Shown: piece by piece, positions 48,601 through 59,233 of the stretch
Layout: every line of letters begins with the position of its first letter
Numbering within the stretch: position 1 is the first letter of the stretch
NCBI RefSeq assembly: GCF_020164435.1
Contig: NZ_JAIUDQ010000012.1
Span: 86,995 to 150,994 of the forward strand
Length of the DNA: 64,000 nt
Source of the DNA: Phyllobacterium lublinensis
GTDB lineage: Bacteria > Pseudomonadota > Alphaproteobacteria > Rhizobiales > Rhizobiaceae
Direction of reading: 5' to 3'
Position numbers and translations under genes: made by a program
The notes under the pieces: model-generated
The model's database searches: none
Seen by the model: the letters and a program-made list of their open reading frames with translations, nothing else
Told to the model about the DNA's origin: nothing

Positions 48601-50208
48601 TTTGACCTTAGAAGCTTCCCGCTCACAGCGTTGAACGGTGTCGTCAAGGGCCAGAATCTCGCTGGCAACATCTCGGGGAGAGGGCGCGTCACCGGCACAT
48701 TGCAGCGGCCAAACGCGGAATTCGACCTGAAGGGCGCTGGGCTTTCCGCCAGGCCTTTGCAGGATGCGGGGCTGGCGCCACTGCAGCTCGCGGCGGCCGG
48801 GCGCTTTGCGAACAATACGTTATCGCTTTCCTCTGCCAAGGTGGATGGCCCACAAGGCTTTACAGTCTCGGCCAATGGCAACGTGCCGGTTTCAGGTTCG
48901 GGACTCGGCATCAACATCACCGGAAACATTCCGCTGTCGCTTGCCAACCGGTTGATGGCCGATCGCGGTACGCAGGCAAAAGGCGTGATCGACGTCAGTG
49001 CGACCGTCACAGGCAGCTTCAGCAAACCACAGATCCGCGGCACGTTTTCCGCCAATGGTGCCGAGGTGATCGATCCGGAAGCCAATATAAGGCTTCAGCG
49101 CATCACGCTGCTCGGCAGCATGGAAGGCACCACGGTTACCATACGCACGCTGAATGCGGCGCTCTCGACGGGCGGAACGATCAGCGCAACCGGTACCATA
49201 TCCACCGATGCAGCTGCCAACTTCCCGGCGAACATCGATATCCGGCTCGACAGGGCTCGCTATGCCGATGGCAATCTCGTCGTGGCCACGGTGACGGGCG
49301 CACTTGCAATCAACGGTCCCCTGACCCGCGATCCCGTGATCTCCGGAAACATCAATATCGACCGGGCTGAAATCACGGTACCCGAAAGCTTTGGCGGTGC
49401 ATCGGCGATGATCGACGTCAGGCACAAGGATCCCTCAAAGGCGGTCCTGCAGACACTCAAACGCGCCAAGGCGGATCAACCTGCTGTAGCGACGCCTACA
49501 GCTCGCCCAAGCGTGGTACGCCTCGACATCAACATAACCGCACCCAACAGGATATTCATCCGTGGTCGCGGCCTTGATGCCGAGATCGGCGGGTCGGTGC
49601 GCGTGACTGGTCCAGCAACGAACGTCCAGCCTGTAGGAGGTTTCGACCTCATCCGTGGCCGCCTCGGCATTCTCGGCCAGCGCATCACCTTCACCGAGGG
49701 GCAGGTTACCCTTGTCGGGGACCTTGATCCCGAGCTGAATTTCGTCGCCAGCACCCAGGGAACCGACATAACCGTTAACGTCACTGTCAGGGGGCGTGTA
49801 TCGGATCTGCAGATTACATTCTCCTCCCAGCCTGAGTTGCCGCAGGACGAGGTCATGGCGAGACTGATCTTCAATCGCTCGATCAGTGAATTGTCTCCGC
49901 TGCAGGTCGCGCGCCTTGCTGCGGCCGCGGCGGAATTGGCTGGTGGCTCAAATTCGTCGCTTCTCGAAAGTCTGCGCAAGAGCACCGGGCTCGACGATCT
50001 CGACGTAGTGACCGACAGCCAGGGCAATGCGGGTGTACGTGCCGGCCGCTACATTCGCGACAATGTCTATCTGGGCGTCGAGGCGGGCGCCGCCGGCAAG
50101 ACCAAGGGTACGATCAATCTCGACATCACTCCAAATCTGAAGGCCAAGGGCTCGGTGGGAAGTGATGGCGATTCCGGTGGCGGGCTCTTCTTCGAGAAGG
50201 ACTATTGA
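45607..50208 (+). CDS. tamB: Translocation and assembly module protein TamB
   Basis: The 1533-residue inner-membrane-anchored partner that spans the periplasm. An N-terminal signal anchor (TRIIAVIFLLLFAAPAVAQ) is followed by long beta-helical AsmA-like repeats and the C-terminal DUF490/TamB domain (GGFDLIRGRLGILGQRITFTEGQVTLVGDLDPELNF, then RYIRDNVYLGVEAGAAGKTKGTINLDITPNLKAKGSVGSDGDSGGGLFFEKDY). The start is TTG at 45607, sharing bases with the tamA stop; GGACAGG lies upstream. It is thought to help assemble outer-membrane proteins and move phospholipid. Confidence 0.92.
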   Translation: MTRIIAVIFLLLFAAPAVAQDSAEAEKSYFLSFVQNQLSTPNRQIVISNIQGVLSSEASIGSITVADREGVWLRVTNAKIVWSRLALLRGRLDVNTLAAERIDVLRKPLPDESLPSPEAKGFSLPELPLAVILQELQIGRIAFGDGVFGLRSEISLAGNLRLEAGSLDSSVQVRRLDGPGGEFQIKAAYANESQQLDLDLTLNEPENGIVANLLNIEGRPPVALALKGSGPLGDLGLQLTLDAAGRRVLTGEARLDRESDGLRFNTTLNGEIAALIPPVFRDFFGDETALIVNGTLRDAGGVALDRLNIKSNALALDATGETTSDGFLRQLKVDATIADPTGKKVILPVKGGQTTVDKAVLTVSFGASANNDWTSSIEVTNLTTDTFAAKSVNIIGKGLAENIDNPTTRSLTYDVTGDVSGITAKRADVAEALGDVIQLKINGDWKAGTPVNLRQALVAANGFSAALAGTINDFAYRGDIFVKASSLAPFSALAGRDLAGSIDLKASGLVEALKGGFDLMLDGHATGMQLGIDAADKVLAGETRITGGLGRGEGGLSARDFKVENPQTLLTANGTFASGAANFDFGLDLADLALLSDKAAGALKVKGSARGQDNIIALAFNAGVPEGTLSGRKLTQGELTFNGTLFKGIVDGRIAGLAFLDGIRADLTTEIALHEQEKRLSNLSFIAGGTRLRGDVTQDGKGLLQGNLTLASSDVSTAAALFLVEATGKADATIALSHDDERQNVDINGQIDGLKANDVAVGKAAITLAAQDIFRVPSVNGSVTASNVSAAGIDVTSLDAKAVQDGKVTNFTMNAGLKNGARTSVGGSLQPTDTGFLLSLANAELTRGTLAARLVQPATINVAGSNVSLGDIILDVGHGRVTVSGEVAETLNLAVAIQKLPLDIANTIKPDLGLGGEINGTARIGGTRQRPDVNFDVQARAITATALKQAGLDALNLDAKGTSTTDQLNVDAHLTGAGGLDASARGSVPLAQGQLGVDFDLRSFPLTALNGVVKGQNLAGNISGRGRVTGTLQRPNAEFDLKGAGLSARPLQDAGLAPLQLAAAGRFANNTLSLSSAKVDGPQGFTVSANGNVPVSGSGLGINITGNIPLSLANRLMADRGTQAKGVIDVSATVTGSFSKPQIRGTFSANGAEVIDPEANIRLQRITLLGSMEGTTVTIRTLNAALSTGGTISATGTISTDAAANFPANIDIRLDRARYADGNLVVATVTGALAINGPLTRDPVISGNINIDRAEITVPESFGGASAMIDVRHKDPSKAVLQTLKRAKADQPAVATPTARPSVVRLDINITAPNRIFIRGRGLDAEIGGSVRVTGPATNVQPVGGFDLIRGRLGILGQRITFTEGQVTLVGDLDPELNFVASTQGTDITVNVTVRGRVSDLQITFSSQPELPQDEVMARLIFNRSISELSPLQVARLAAAAAELAGGSNSSLLESLRKSTGLDDLDVVTDSQGNAGVRAGRYIRDNVYLGVEAGAAGKTKGTINLDITPNLKAKGSVGSDGDSGGGLFFEKDY

Positions 50209-50522
50209 GCGTACCTGGGAGAACTGTTCTCCGGTGAACCGCGATGTGTGACAATGGCTGATTTGACCGATTGAAGCGTCATGAGGGTGATGCTGAACGG
50301 AAATCTCCGCATCGCTCGCCTCCAAGGATGAAGGCAGGGCGTATGCCCTCAGGTCGGGGAGGCCCATCGTCCCCGACGTACCACTGGCCCGGTGCTTGCT
50401 GCTTTGCCCTCAAACCCAGCCACGTCTGTTGCTGTGATTCTGACGATATTGCGGGGTTTGAGTGCGAATGCCACGAACGCCAGGTTGTAAGCGATGAGCT
50501 CTTTTTGGCAGATGTCCGGGCT
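50209..50522. other. Convergent intergenic region tamB / FAH hydrolase
   Basis: About 310 bp between two convergent stops with no supported gene. It holds several small hairpins: GGAGAAC-T-GTTCTCC (50219-50233), an AGGGC-GTAT-GCCCT stem near 50335-50348, and GTCGGGG/CCCCGAC (50353-50377). Any could contribute to bidirectional termination, but none has a T-run. Confidence 0.5.
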
Positions 50523-51362
50523 TTATCCCTGCACTACCTCTTGCCGCTGCTCCCCGAGCCCTTCGATGCCGAGCGTGATCACGTCGCCAGCTTTCAGGAA
50601 CACATTCGGCTTCTGGCCGAGACCGACACCAGGAGGCGTCCCGGTCGAGATAATGTCGCCAGGGTGCAGGCTCATGAACTGCGACAGGTATGACACGAGG
50701 TATTTGACACCGTAAACCATGGTTGCGGAAGAGCCGTTCTGGTAACGGTGACCATTGACCTCGAGCCACATCTTGAGGTCCTGGGGATCGTTGATCTCAT
50801 CCTTGGTTACCAGCCATGGGCCGGTCGGACCGAAGGTGTCACAGCTCTTGCCCTTGGTCCACTGACCTTGGCGCTCTGCCTGGAAGGCACGTTCGGACAC
50901 ATCATTGATCAGGCAATAGCCGGCTACATGATCAAGGGCTTCGTCTTCGGTGACGTACTTGGCGTGTTTCCCGATGACCACGCCAAGTTCGACTTCCCAG
51001 TCGGTCTTGACCGATCCGCGCGGGATTTCGACATTGTCGTTCGGACCGACAATCGCTGACGTCGCCTTCATGAAGATGATCGGTTCAGGTGGCACTTTGG
51101 CGCCAGTCTCGGCCGCATGGTCGGAATAGTTGAGGCCGATGCAGATGAACTTTCCCGTTCCCGCGACACAAGGCCCCAAGCGCGTGACCTCGACAAGCGG
51201 CAGCGACGCAGCGTCGATCGCAGCAATCTTCCTGAGCCCTTCGGGCGAAATCGCATCGCCTGCGATGTCTTTCACGTGGCCGGACAGATCGCGGATCGTG
51301 CCGTCCGCGTCCACAAGACCGGGCTTTTCGTGACCGGCAGCACCGTAGCGTACGAGCTTCAT
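50523..51362 (-). CDS. Fumarylacetoacetate-hydrolase-family enzyme (diketo-acid hydrolase)
   Basis: A 279-residue FAH-fold hydrolase. CIGLNYSDHAAETGAKVPPEPIIFMKATSAIVGPNDNVEIPR and DWEVELGVVIGK hold the metal-binding Glu/Glu/Asp triad, and GDIISTGTPPGVGLG ends the core. Relatives annotated ureidoglycolate lyase or 2,4-diketo-3-deoxy-L-fuconate/rhamnonate hydrolase share this organisation. Last gene of the nine-gene operon, after a 2-keto-3-deoxy-type SDR, so a 2,4-diketo-3-deoxy acid cleaved to pyruvate plus glycolate, lactate or another fragment is the natural guess. Confidence 0.85.
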   Translation of the reverse strand: MKLVRYGAAGHEKPGLVDADGTIRDLSGHVKDIAGDAISPEGLRKIAAIDAASLPLVEVTRLGPCVAGTGKFICIGLNYSDHAAETGAKVPPEPIIFMKATSAIVGPNDNVEIPRGSVKTDWEVELGVVIGKHAKYVTEDEALDHVAGYCLINDVSERAFQAERQGQWTKGKSCDTFGPTGPWLVTKDEINDPQDLKMWLEVNGHRYQNGSSATMVYGVKYLVSYLSQFMSLHPGDIISTGTPPGVGLGQKPNVFLKAGDVITLGIEGLGEQRQEVVQG

Positions 51363-51385
51363 GGAGTAACCTTTCTAAGCTTGGA

Positions 51386-52138
51386 TCAATATGTTGCGCG
51401 CCCGCCCGATATGTCGAAGACGGCGCCGGTGGTAAACGAGCATTCCTCGCTTGCAATCCAGGTGATCAGCGAGGCCAGTTCCTCGACCTTGCCGAAACGC
51501 TGCATCGGTATCTTCGAAAGCATGTAGTCGATGAAATTCTGCTGCAGCTGTTTCAGTATCGGAGTCTCTACCGTCGCCGGCGTGATCGCATTGACAGTGA
51601 TGCCGTCATGGACCAGTTCCTTGCCGAGCGATTTGGTAAGGCCGATCACCGCGGCTTTCGACGCACTATAGGCAGAAGCGTTGGGATTGCCCTCCTTGCC
51701 GGCAATCGACGCGACATTGACGATCCGGCCATAGCCGTTCTTCTGCATGATGGGAACGACGAAGCGGTTGCAATAGAACAGCCCATTGAGGTTGATGTCG
51801 AAGACGCGCTTCCACTCGTCAATCGGATAGTCCGCAACCTTGGCGTTGGGGCCGGTGATCCCGGCAGAACAGACCAGCACGTCGATTTTTCCGAACGTCG
51901 TCGCGGTTTCTTGCGCCGCCCTGGCCACCTGGTCCGGATCGGCCACATCAAGTCTGACCCCATGGGCAGCCGCACCAAGTATCTGCGTCGCCTCGCCGAT
52001 CTTCGAAGCGTCGACGTCCCAGATACTGACCGTGCCGCCTTCCGATGTGATGCGTTCCGCGGTCTTGAAGCCGATGCCGGAGGCGCCACCGGTGATGACC
52101 GCGTGCCGCCCCTCATAGCGCCTTATCGAGTTCGCCAT
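51386..52138 (-). CDS. SDR dehydrogenase, probable 2-keto-3-deoxy acid 4-dehydrogenase
   Basis: A 250-residue classical short-chain dehydrogenase. The cofactor motif TGGASGIG is at 16-23, an NxAG-like SAGI at 91-94, and the catalytic S144, Y157 and K161 are present (YSASK). D41 at the end of strand 2 favours NAD. It lies between the IlvD/Edd-type dehydratase and the FAH hydrolase, the order of the LRA5-LRA6 type pathway, where such an enzyme oxidises C4 of 2-keto-3-deoxy-rhamnonate or -fuconate. The stop is 23 bp from the FAH start. Confidence 0.85.
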   Translation of the reverse strand: MANSIRRYEGRHAVITGGASGIGFKTAERITSEGGTVSIWDVDASKIGEATQILGAAAHGVRLDVADPDQVARAAQETATTFGKIDVLVCSAGITGPNAKVADYPIDEWKRVFDINLNGLFYCNRFVVPIMQKNGYGRIVNVASIAGKEGNPNASAYSASKAAVIGLTKSLGKELVHDGITVNAITPATVETPILKQLQQNFIDYMLSKIPMQRFGKVEELASLITWIASEECSFTTGAVFDISGGRATY

Positions 52139-52165
52139 GCTGCTTCCGTTCCTCCCTTGAGCAGA

Positions 52166-53968
52166 TCAGTGGTTGTCGCGCGGCAAGCCTTTTTTCTGGG
52201 CAATGCGCTGGAAGTCGACGGCGGGCTTAAGCACCATGCCCTCGTCCAACTGGCCAACCATACCGCGTTGTATTTCCTGCCAGGGCGTCTGGCTTGCCGG
52301 ATATTTGTAACCGCCAGCCGCCGCAAGATCGTCCTTACGCTTCTGCAGTTCTTCGTCGTCGATCAGGATGTTGGCCGTGCCCTTTCTGAGGTCGATACGA
52401 AGGTGGTCGCCGGAGCGCACGAGGGCAAGGCCGCCACCCGCCGCTGCTTCAGGCGATGCATTGAGAATGGACGGCGAGCCGGAGGTGCCGGACTGGCGCC
52501 CGTCGCCTAGGCAAGGCAGCGCATGGATGCCCTTCTTCAGCAAGTACGCGGGCGGCTGCATGTTGACGACTTCCGCTGCACCGGGATAGCCGATCGGGCC
52601 CGTGCCGCGCATGATGAGGATGCTGTTCTCATCAAGAGCAAGCTTGGGATCATCGATGCGATGATGATAGTCTTCCGGTCCATCGAACACTTCGGCAATG
52701 CCTTCGAAGGCTTCGGGGTCTTCGGGATTGGAGAGATAGCGTTCCCGGAACTCCTCGGAAATCACGCTTGTCTTCATGATGGCGCTATCGAAGAGGTTGC
52801 CCTTCAGATTGATGAAGCCCGCCTTCTTCTTCAACGGCGCATCGTAAGGCTTGATGACGTCGGTATTCAGGTTCTCGGCATTCTCGCAATTTGCTCCGAT
52901 GCTCTTTCCGTTGACGGTGACGGCTCCCGGATACGGCAGTCGGCCCGCCTTCAACAGCTCGGCGACAACGGCCGGCACGCCGCCCGCCCTGTGATAATCC
53001 TCACCCAGATATTCCCCCGCCGGCTGCAGGTTGACGAGTAGCGGCACATCATGGCCGATCGCCTGCCAGTCGTCATTGTCGAGCGGGATGTCGAGGTGGC
53101 GCGCGATTGCGTTCAAGTGGATCGGCGCATTGGTCGACCCGCCGATGGCCGAGTTGATGACGATCGCATTCTCGAATGCCTGCCGTGTCATTATATCCGA
53201 GGGCTTGAGATCCTCACGAACCATGTCGACGATGCGCTTGCCAGTGTCATAGGCGGTCTGTCCACGCTCGCGGTAGGGCGCCGGAATGGCCGCGCCGCCG
53301 GGAAGCTCCATGCCGAGCGCCTCGGCAAGGGAGTTCATCGTTGTTGCCGTGCCCATCGTGTTGCAATAGCCGACCGACGGGGCCGAGGAGGCTACGATAT
53401 CCATGAACTGGTCGTAATTGATCTCGCCGGAGGACAGCTTCTCGCGCGATTTCCACACGATCGTGCCGGAGCCGGTGCGTTCGCCGCGATGCCAACCGTT
53501 GAGCATCGGGCCGACGGAAAGCGCAATTGCCGGGATATTGACGGTTGCCGCGCCCATCAGCATGGCAGGTGTCGTCTTGTCACAACCGATCGTCAGCACA
53601 ACGCCGTCGAGCGGATAGCCGAACAGGACCTCCACGAGGCCGAGATAGGCAAGGTTGCGGTCGAGTGCCGCGCCCGGACGCTTGCCGGTTTCCTGGATGG
53701 GGTGGACGGGGAACTCGAAGGGAATGCCGCCTGCCGCAACAATGCCGTCGCGCACGCGTTTGGCGAGCTCAATGTGGTGGCGGTTGCAGGGAGACAGGTC
53801 TGAGCCGGTCTGGGCAATGCCGATGATCGGTTTGCCGGACTGCAGCTCCTCGCGGGTCAGGCCATAATTCAGATAGCGCTCCAGATAGAGCGCCGTCATC
53901 CCCGGATTGTCGGGATTATCCCACCATTCCTGCGAACGGAGCTTTTTCGGGGTGTTGGACGTGGTCAT
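52166..53968 (-). CDS. IlvD/Edd-family sugar acid dehydratase (xylonate dehydratase type)
   Basis: A 600-residue dehydratase close to Caulobacter XylD and L-arabinonate dehydratase: [53 protein letters not shown], and [21 protein letters not shown]61, C129 and C202 are the [2Fe-2S] ligands that mark the sugar-acid branch and are absent in IlvD at 39470; K131 is the metal-site lysine. It should convert an aldonate to the 2-keto-3-deoxy acid. Which sugar acid cannot be told. The ATG at 53968 has GGAG 10 nt upstream; a longer in-frame start is less likely. Confidence 0.88.
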   Translation of the reverse strand: MTTSNTPKKLRSQEWWDNPDNPGMTALYLERYLNYGLTREELQSGKPIIGIAQTGSDLSPCNRHHIELAKRVRDGIVAAGGIPFEFPVHPIQETGKRPGAALDRNLAYLGLVEVLFGYPLDGVVLTIGCDKTTPAMLMGAATVNIPAIALSVGPMLNGWHRGERTGSGTIVWKSREKLSSGEINYDQFMDIVASSAPSVGYCNTMGTATTMNSLAEALGMELPGGAAIPAPYRERGQTAYDTGKRIVDMVREDLKPSDIMTRQAFENAIVINSAIGGSTNAPIHLNAIARHLDIPLDNDDWQAIGHDVPLLVNLQPAGEYLGEDYHRAGGVPAVVAELLKAGRLPYPGAVTVNGKSIGANCENAENLNTDVIKPYDAPLKKKAGFINLKGNLFDSAIMKTSVISEEFRERYLSNPEDPEAFEGIAEVFDGPEDYHHRIDDPKLALDENSILIMRGTGPIGYPGAAEVVNMQPPAYLLKKGIHALPCLGDGRQSGTSGSPSILNASPEAAAGGGLALVRSGDHLRIDLRKGTANILIDDEELQKRKDDLAAAGGYKYPASQTPWQEIQRGMVGQLDEGMVLKPAVDFQRIAQKKGLPRDNH

Positions 53969-53984
53969 TTGAAAGAAACTCCAG

Positions 53985-54884
53985 CTATTCCTTGACCGCA
54001 CCGGTCATGGAAGAAACGTAATAGTCAACGAAGAACGAGTAGAGGATGACGACCGGCAAAGAGCCGAAGAGGGCGCCTGCCATCAGTGAACCCCACTCGA
54101 AAACATCTCCTCGCACCAGTTCCGTCAGGACACCGACCGGGACAGTCTTGTTTTCCGAGGATTGGATGAAGGTGAGAGCATAAATGAACTCATTCCACGA
54201 TAAAGTGAAGGCAAAAATTCCGGCCGAGATCAATCCTGGCACTGCCAGCGGCAATATGACCCTGACGAGAATCTGCCAGCGCGAGGCACCGTCGACGAGC
54301 GCGCTTTCCTCGAGCTCGAACGGAATTGAGCGGAAGTACCCCATCAGCAGCCAGGTGCAGAACGGGATCAGGAATGTCGGGTAGGTGAAGATGAGCGCCA
54401 GCTTGCTGTCATACATCCCAAACTTGAAGACGATCACGGCCAGCGGAATGAACAGAATCGAAGGAGGTACGAGATAGGCGAGAAAAATCAGGAGGCCTAC
54501 TGGCCGTGATCCCGAAAAGCGCACGCGTTCGATGGCGTAGGCGGCAAACACCGACGCCGCCAGCGACAGTACTGTTGCGCAGACCGCAACGACCACGGTG
54601 TTCCAGAGCCATCCCGGGTATGAGGTCTCGAACAGCAGATACTTGATGTGGTCGAGCGTTGGCTGGACAACCCAGAAAGGACTGTAATTGCTGTAGTCCG
54701 TCAGTTGCGAGTTCGGTTTTACCGCCGTGATCGCCATCCAGTAGAACGGAAACAGCAGCACGAAGACGAAGACGGCGAGCGGCAGGTAAAGGACGACAAT
54801 CCGCCTCGGCAAGCGATTGAGATAGCTCATCCCCTGCGCATCGTCGGTGAGTGGCTGAACTGCGGTTTGGTCGGATATGCTCAT
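53985..54884 (-). CDS. Sugar ABC transporter permease (MalG type)
   Basis: A 299-residue permease with about six membrane helices of the CUT1 sugar family; the EAA loop [33 protein letters not shown] and the C-terminal [15 protein letters not shown] end, typical of the MalG-like partner, are clear. It lies 16 bp upstream of the dehydratase start and 12 bp after the first permease. Working with the other permease, binding protein and ATPase, it imports the sugar or sugar acid used by the operon. Confidence 0.92.
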   Translation of the reverse strand: MSISDQTAVQPLTDDAQGMSYLNRLPRRIVVLYLPLAVFVFVLLFPFYWMAITAVKPNSQLTDYSNYSPFWVVQPTLDHIKYLLFETSYPGWLWNTVVVAVCATVLSLAASVFAAYAIERVRFSGSRPVGLLIFLAYLVPPSILFIPLAVIVFKFGMYDSKLALIFTYPTFLIPFCTWLLMGYFRSIPFELEESALVDGASRWQILVRVILPLAVPGLISAGIFAFTLSWNEFIYALTFIQSSENKTVPVGVLTELVRGDVFEWGSLMAGALFGSLPVVILYSFFVDYYVSSMTGAVKE

Positions 54885-54896
54885 GTCGTGTGCTCC

Positions 54897-55829
54897 TTAA
54901 TCCTGTCCGCCCTGTTGCCATTTGCGGCGTTGCAAGCCGAAGAATGAGAACAGGATCGAGGCCAGCAGGAAGGGGATCATGGCGACCGCGATGGCTGCGC
55001 CCTCGCCGAGCTGACCGCCCGGAATGCCGCGCTGGAACGATAGTGTTGCCATCAAATGGGTCGCATTGACCGGACCGCCCTTGGTCAGGACGTAGATCAG
55101 CTGGAAATCGGTGAAGGTGAACAGCACCGAGAACGTCATGACCACGGCGATGATGGGCGTCAGCATGGGCAGGGTTATGTAGCGGAAGCGCTGCCAGCCA
55201 GTGGCGCCGTCGAGCGATGCTGCTTCATGCAGCGACTGCGGAATGGTCTGCAGGCCGGCAAGCAGCGAAATGGCGACGAAGGGAATGCCGCGCCAGACGT
55301 TGGCGGCGATCACCGAAGCACGTGCATTGTTGGGATCGCCGAGAAAGTTGATTGGACCGCTGATCCAGCCGAGTTCCATCAAGGACCAGGAAATGATCGA
55401 GAACTGGGCATCGTAGATCCACCAGAAGGCAAGGGCGGACAGCACCGTCGGCACCACCCAGGGAAGGAGGATGATTGCACGAAAGAAGGTTTTGAATGGC
55501 AGATGCTCGTTGAGAATGAGCGCCAGCCACAGGCCGAGGATAAATTTGAGGATCGAGGCAATCAGCGTGTAGAAAATGGTGTTCGAAACGGCCATCCAGA
55601 AGACGGAGTCGCCTGCAAGCGCCTGGTAGTTCTCCAGCCCGATGAAGATGCCATCCCTGCCGATGGTGGCGTCGGTAAAGCCGAGCCACACGCCGAGGCC
55701 CAACGGATAGGTCAGGAAGCACAGCAGAAACACCGCTGCTGGCAGCATGAAGAACAGGCCGACGGCGGTATTGCTTCGGGCCATGGCGCCAAAAGCCGAG
55801 GCTTGTTTCGCGGGTGACGTTACTGTCAT
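54897..55829 (-). CDS. Sugar ABC transporter permease (MalF type)
   Basis: A 310-residue CUT1-family permease with about six helices and the EAA loop LHEAASLDGATGWQRFRYITLPMLTPIIAVV. The ATG at 55829 follows AAAGGGA; the frame is open upstream to 55946 but that part lacks similarity. It pairs with the MalG-type permease that follows at once. The Gly-Gly-Pro loop (TKGGPVNATHLM) is typical of MalF-like sugar permeases. Confidence 0.92.
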   Translation of the reverse strand: MTVTSPAKQASAFGAMARSNTAVGLFFMLPAAVFLLCFLTYPLGLGVWLGFTDATIGRDGIFIGLENYQALAGDSVFWMAVSNTIFYTLIASILKFILGLWLALILNEHLPFKTFFRAIILLPWVVPTVLSALAFWWIYDAQFSIISWSLMELGWISGPINFLGDPNNARASVIAANVWRGIPFVAISLLAGLQTIPQSLHEAASLDGATGWQRFRYITLPMLTPIIAVVMTFSVLFTFTDFQLIYVLTKGGPVNATHLMATLSFQRGIPGGQLGEGAAIAVAMIPFLLASILFSFFGLQRRKWQQGGQD

Positions 55830-55896
55830 CGATGTCCCTTTCTTCATCAGCCGAAATGGCCTCCCGCTGTCTGACAGCGGAAGGCCGGTTCGTTCC

Positions 55897-57210
55897 CTAG
55901 ACCGCGTAATAGCGATTGGCCCGCTTTTCTGCTTGGGCGATCGCATCTTCCGCCGTCATCTGGCCTGTTACCGCGGTGGCATACATGTCGACCAGGACAT
56001 AGTCTGCCATCACGCCGGCGGATGCGGCGCCGAGTGGTCCGGCATAACCGTTCGGGCGCAGCGTCTCCGACGCCTTGGCATAGGCGGCATGGATCGGGTT
56101 GGACGTCCACACCGGATTGGAAGCAAATGCCTTCAGCGGCTGGCAGCAATAGGCGCTCGCCCCCGTTATCCAGGCGTTCATGTTGTCAGGCTGGTACATG
56201 AACTGCAGATAGGCCTTGGCGGCCTCCGGATACTTGGTGTGCTTGAAGATGGAGATTGTCGACGTCTGGTGCAGTTCAACCGACTGCCCGACCGGTCCGA
56301 TCGGCAGGTTGGTCGAGCGCATGTCCTCGGCGATCGCCTTCATTGCCGGATCCTTCAGCGCGGCATAATAGACCGAGACACCGTTGGCTGTCAGCGAAAC
56401 CTGTCCGGCCAGGAAGGCGCGGTTGTTGTTGACGTCCTGCCAGCTTTCCGTTCCTGGAATGAAGGTCTTGTACAGCTCTTGCGCATATTTGACCGAAGCG
56501 AGCGTCTCGGGGCTGTTGATGACGACCTTACCGCTCTCGTCGACCATCTTGCCGCCATGGCTCCACAGCAGCCAGTGCGCATAATTGTTGCCATCGCCCA
56601 CGGCCTTGCCGCACGGGAAGCCGGCGGGCGTGCCTTTGGCTTGCATTGCCTTGCACAGCTCAAGGAACCCTGCGGTGTCTTTCGGGAACTCGCTGAACCC
56701 GGCCGCCTTCATGTGACTGTCGCGATAGACGACTGCATTGCCGATGGCGCAAAGCGGTACGGCGATGAACTTGCCATCCCGTTTTGCATAGCCTTCGAGA
56801 CCTGGATACCAGCCGCCATTGGCATTGCCGAGATATTCACCGAGTTCGGTGACATCCACGAGCTTGTCGGGATATTGCTGGGGATCATCGAACCAGCTCA
56901 TGACCATGTCCGGACCCGAGCCGACATTGGCGGCCACGGCGGCTTTCGGACGCACGTCTTCCCAGCTTTCCTTGTCAATGCGGACCTGCACGCCGGTCGC
57001 ATCGGTGAATTTCTTGGTATTGGCAAGCCAGGCTTCTTCTTCCGCGGGGACGAATGGTACCCAGCGCAGCAGGCGAAGGGTCGCGCCTTCTTCCGGCTTG
57101 TATGCCGGCGCGGACTGGGCAAAAGCGGGGCTGAGACCGAACCGGTTCAATCCGGCAGCGGCCACGAGACCGGCGGATGCGCCGAGAAGATGTCTTCTAT
57201 TGATGGTCAT
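55897..57210 (-). CDS. Sugar ABC transporter substrate-binding protein
   Basis: A 437-residue extracellular solute-binding protein of family 1. A Tat-like signal (INRRHLLGASAGLVAAAG, cleaved after AFA) is followed by LRLLRWVPFVPAEEEAWLANTKKFTDATGVQVRID and the hinge strands; the C-terminal part ends with AEKRANRYYAV. Start at 57210 behind GGAGGAGT. It lies between the ATPase and the MalF-type permease. The twin-arginine signal suggests export in folded state. Ligand is unknown but should match the catabolic enzymes. Confidence 0.9.
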   Translation of the reverse strand: MTINRRHLLGASAGLVAAAGLNRFGLSPAFAQSAPAYKPEEGATLRLLRWVPFVPAEEEAWLANTKKFTDATGVQVRIDKESWEDVRPKAAVAANVGSGPDMVMSWFDDPQQYPDKLVDVTELGEYLGNANGGWYPGLEGYAKRDGKFIAVPLCAIGNAVVYRDSHMKAAGFSEFPKDTAGFLELCKAMQAKGTPAGFPCGKAVGDGNNYAHWLLWSHGGKMVDESGKVVINSPETLASVKYAQELYKTFIPGTESWQDVNNNRAFLAGQVSLTANGVSVYYAALKDPAMKAIAEDMRSTNLPIGPVGQSVELHQTSTISIFKHTKYPEAAKAYLQFMYQPDNMNAWITGASAYCCQPLKAFASNPVWTSNPIHAAYAKASETLRPNGYAGPLGAASAGVMADYVLVDMYATAVTGQMTAEDAIAQAEKRANRYYAV

Positions 57211-57298
57211 TGATACTCCTCCTGGTTGACGTTGTCGTAGCAGCCTGGTTCCAAAACGCTCCCACATTCCGGAGCCGCTACTCTCGGGATGGTATCCA

Positions 57299-57324
57299 GC
57301 GCCTGCTTCCCGATCAGCAGGCGC
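57299..57324 (-). other. Intercistronic stem-loop between ABC ATPase and binding protein
   Basis: GCGCCTGC (57299-57306) and GCAGGCGC (57317-57324) form a perfect 8-bp stem with a 10-nt loop in the 127-bp gap after the ATPase gene. Without a T-run it is more likely a processing or stabilising element that raises binding-protein mRNA, as seen in other sugar operons, than a terminator. Confidence 0.55.
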
Positions 57325-57337
57325 GGTTGGTAAGACT

Positions 57338-58402
<1,065 letters not shown>

Positions 58403-58459
58403 GCCTTTTCCTCCAGAATATTTAAGACCGCAGCCCTCCTTGGCCACGGCAATCAGTGC

Positions 58460-59233
58460 CTATCCGCGTCCAACCAGCGGCATTTTCGTCGCCATGATCG
58501 TCATCGTCAGCACGTTGGCCTCCAACGGCAGGCTGGCCATATGAACCACCGCATCGCCGATATAGTGGGCCGGAATCGTCGGTTCACTGGCCGTTTCACC
58601 ATTGGCCTGCAATACGCCGCCCGCCATCTTCGAGGTCATTTCGGTCGTCGCATTGCCGATGTCGATCTGGCCGCAGGCGATGTCGAACGGCCGTCCGTCG
58701 AGCGCCGTCGATTTCGTCAACCCCGTGACAGCGTGTTTCGTTGCCGTGTACGGCGCCGAATTCGGCCGCGGCGTCTGCGCCGATATCGAGCCATTGTTGA
58801 TGATGCGTCCACCCCGGGGCGACTGGCTCTTCATCAGCTTCATCGCCTGCTGCGTGCAAAGGAATACGCCGGTGAGATTGGCGCCGACGATGGCATTCCA
58901 ATGCTCGAAGCTCAATTCTTCCATGGCGATGGTCGGGACATTGATCCCGGCATTGTTGACGAGCAGGTCGAGCCGGCCGAATTGCGATTTGATCGCCTCA
59001 AAAAGGCCGGTCACCGATTCAGGGTCGCTGACATCGGCAGCAATCGCCTTGACGACTCCGTTCGTCTCGGCAGCAAGTGCCGTCGCCGCGTCATCGAGCA
59101 CGTCCTTGCGGCGGCCGGAGATGATGACCGTGTAGCCTGCCGCGAGCAATGCACTGGTAATGGCCTTGCCTACGCCGGTGCCGCCGCCTGTCACGAGCGC
59201 GATCTTGCCTTTGCCTGTATTTTCCTTGGTCAT
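58460..59233 (-). CDS. SDR dehydrogenase, substrate unknown
   Basis: A 257-residue short-chain dehydrogenase with TGGGTGVG at 15-22, NNAGI at 93-97, serine at 149 or 151 (GSISAQ), Y162 and K166. R41-R42 after strand 2 (SGRRKD) suggests NADP preference. The ATG overlaps the stop of the upstream epimerase-like gene as ATGA. It belongs to the divergent sugar operon and may oxidise or reduce the imported sugar before the dehydratase, but nothing in the sequence names a substrate. It differs clearly from the second SDR at 51386. Confidence 0.85.
   Translation of the reverse strand: MTKENTGKGKIALVTGGGTGVGKAITSALLAAGYTVIISGRRKDVLDDAATALAAETNGVVKAIAADVSDPESVTGLFEAIKSQFGRLDLLVNNAGINVPTIAMEELSFEHWNAIVGANLTGVFLCTQQAMKLMKSQSPRGGRIINNGSISAQTPRPNSAPYTATKHAVTGLTKSTALDGRPFDIACGQIDIGNATTEMTSKMAGGVLQANGETASEPTIPAHYIGDAVVHMASLPLEANVLTMTIMATKMPLVGRG

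Noticed and set aside
50209..50522. Possible small gene in the convergent gap after tamB
   Set aside because: Short frames here lack ribosome sites and resemble antisense of the FAH gene; only hairpins are supported.
52166..53968. A second ilvD for branched-chain amino acid synthesis
   Set aside because: The three-cysteine pattern (C61, C129, C202) and the sugar-transport neighbours place it in the sugar-acid dehydratase branch, unlike the gene at 39470-41323.
55747..57213. A 488-codon plus-strand frame opposite the sugar-binding protein
   Set aside because: The minus-strand gene has a Tat-type signal, a strong ribosome site and family motifs; the plus frame has none.
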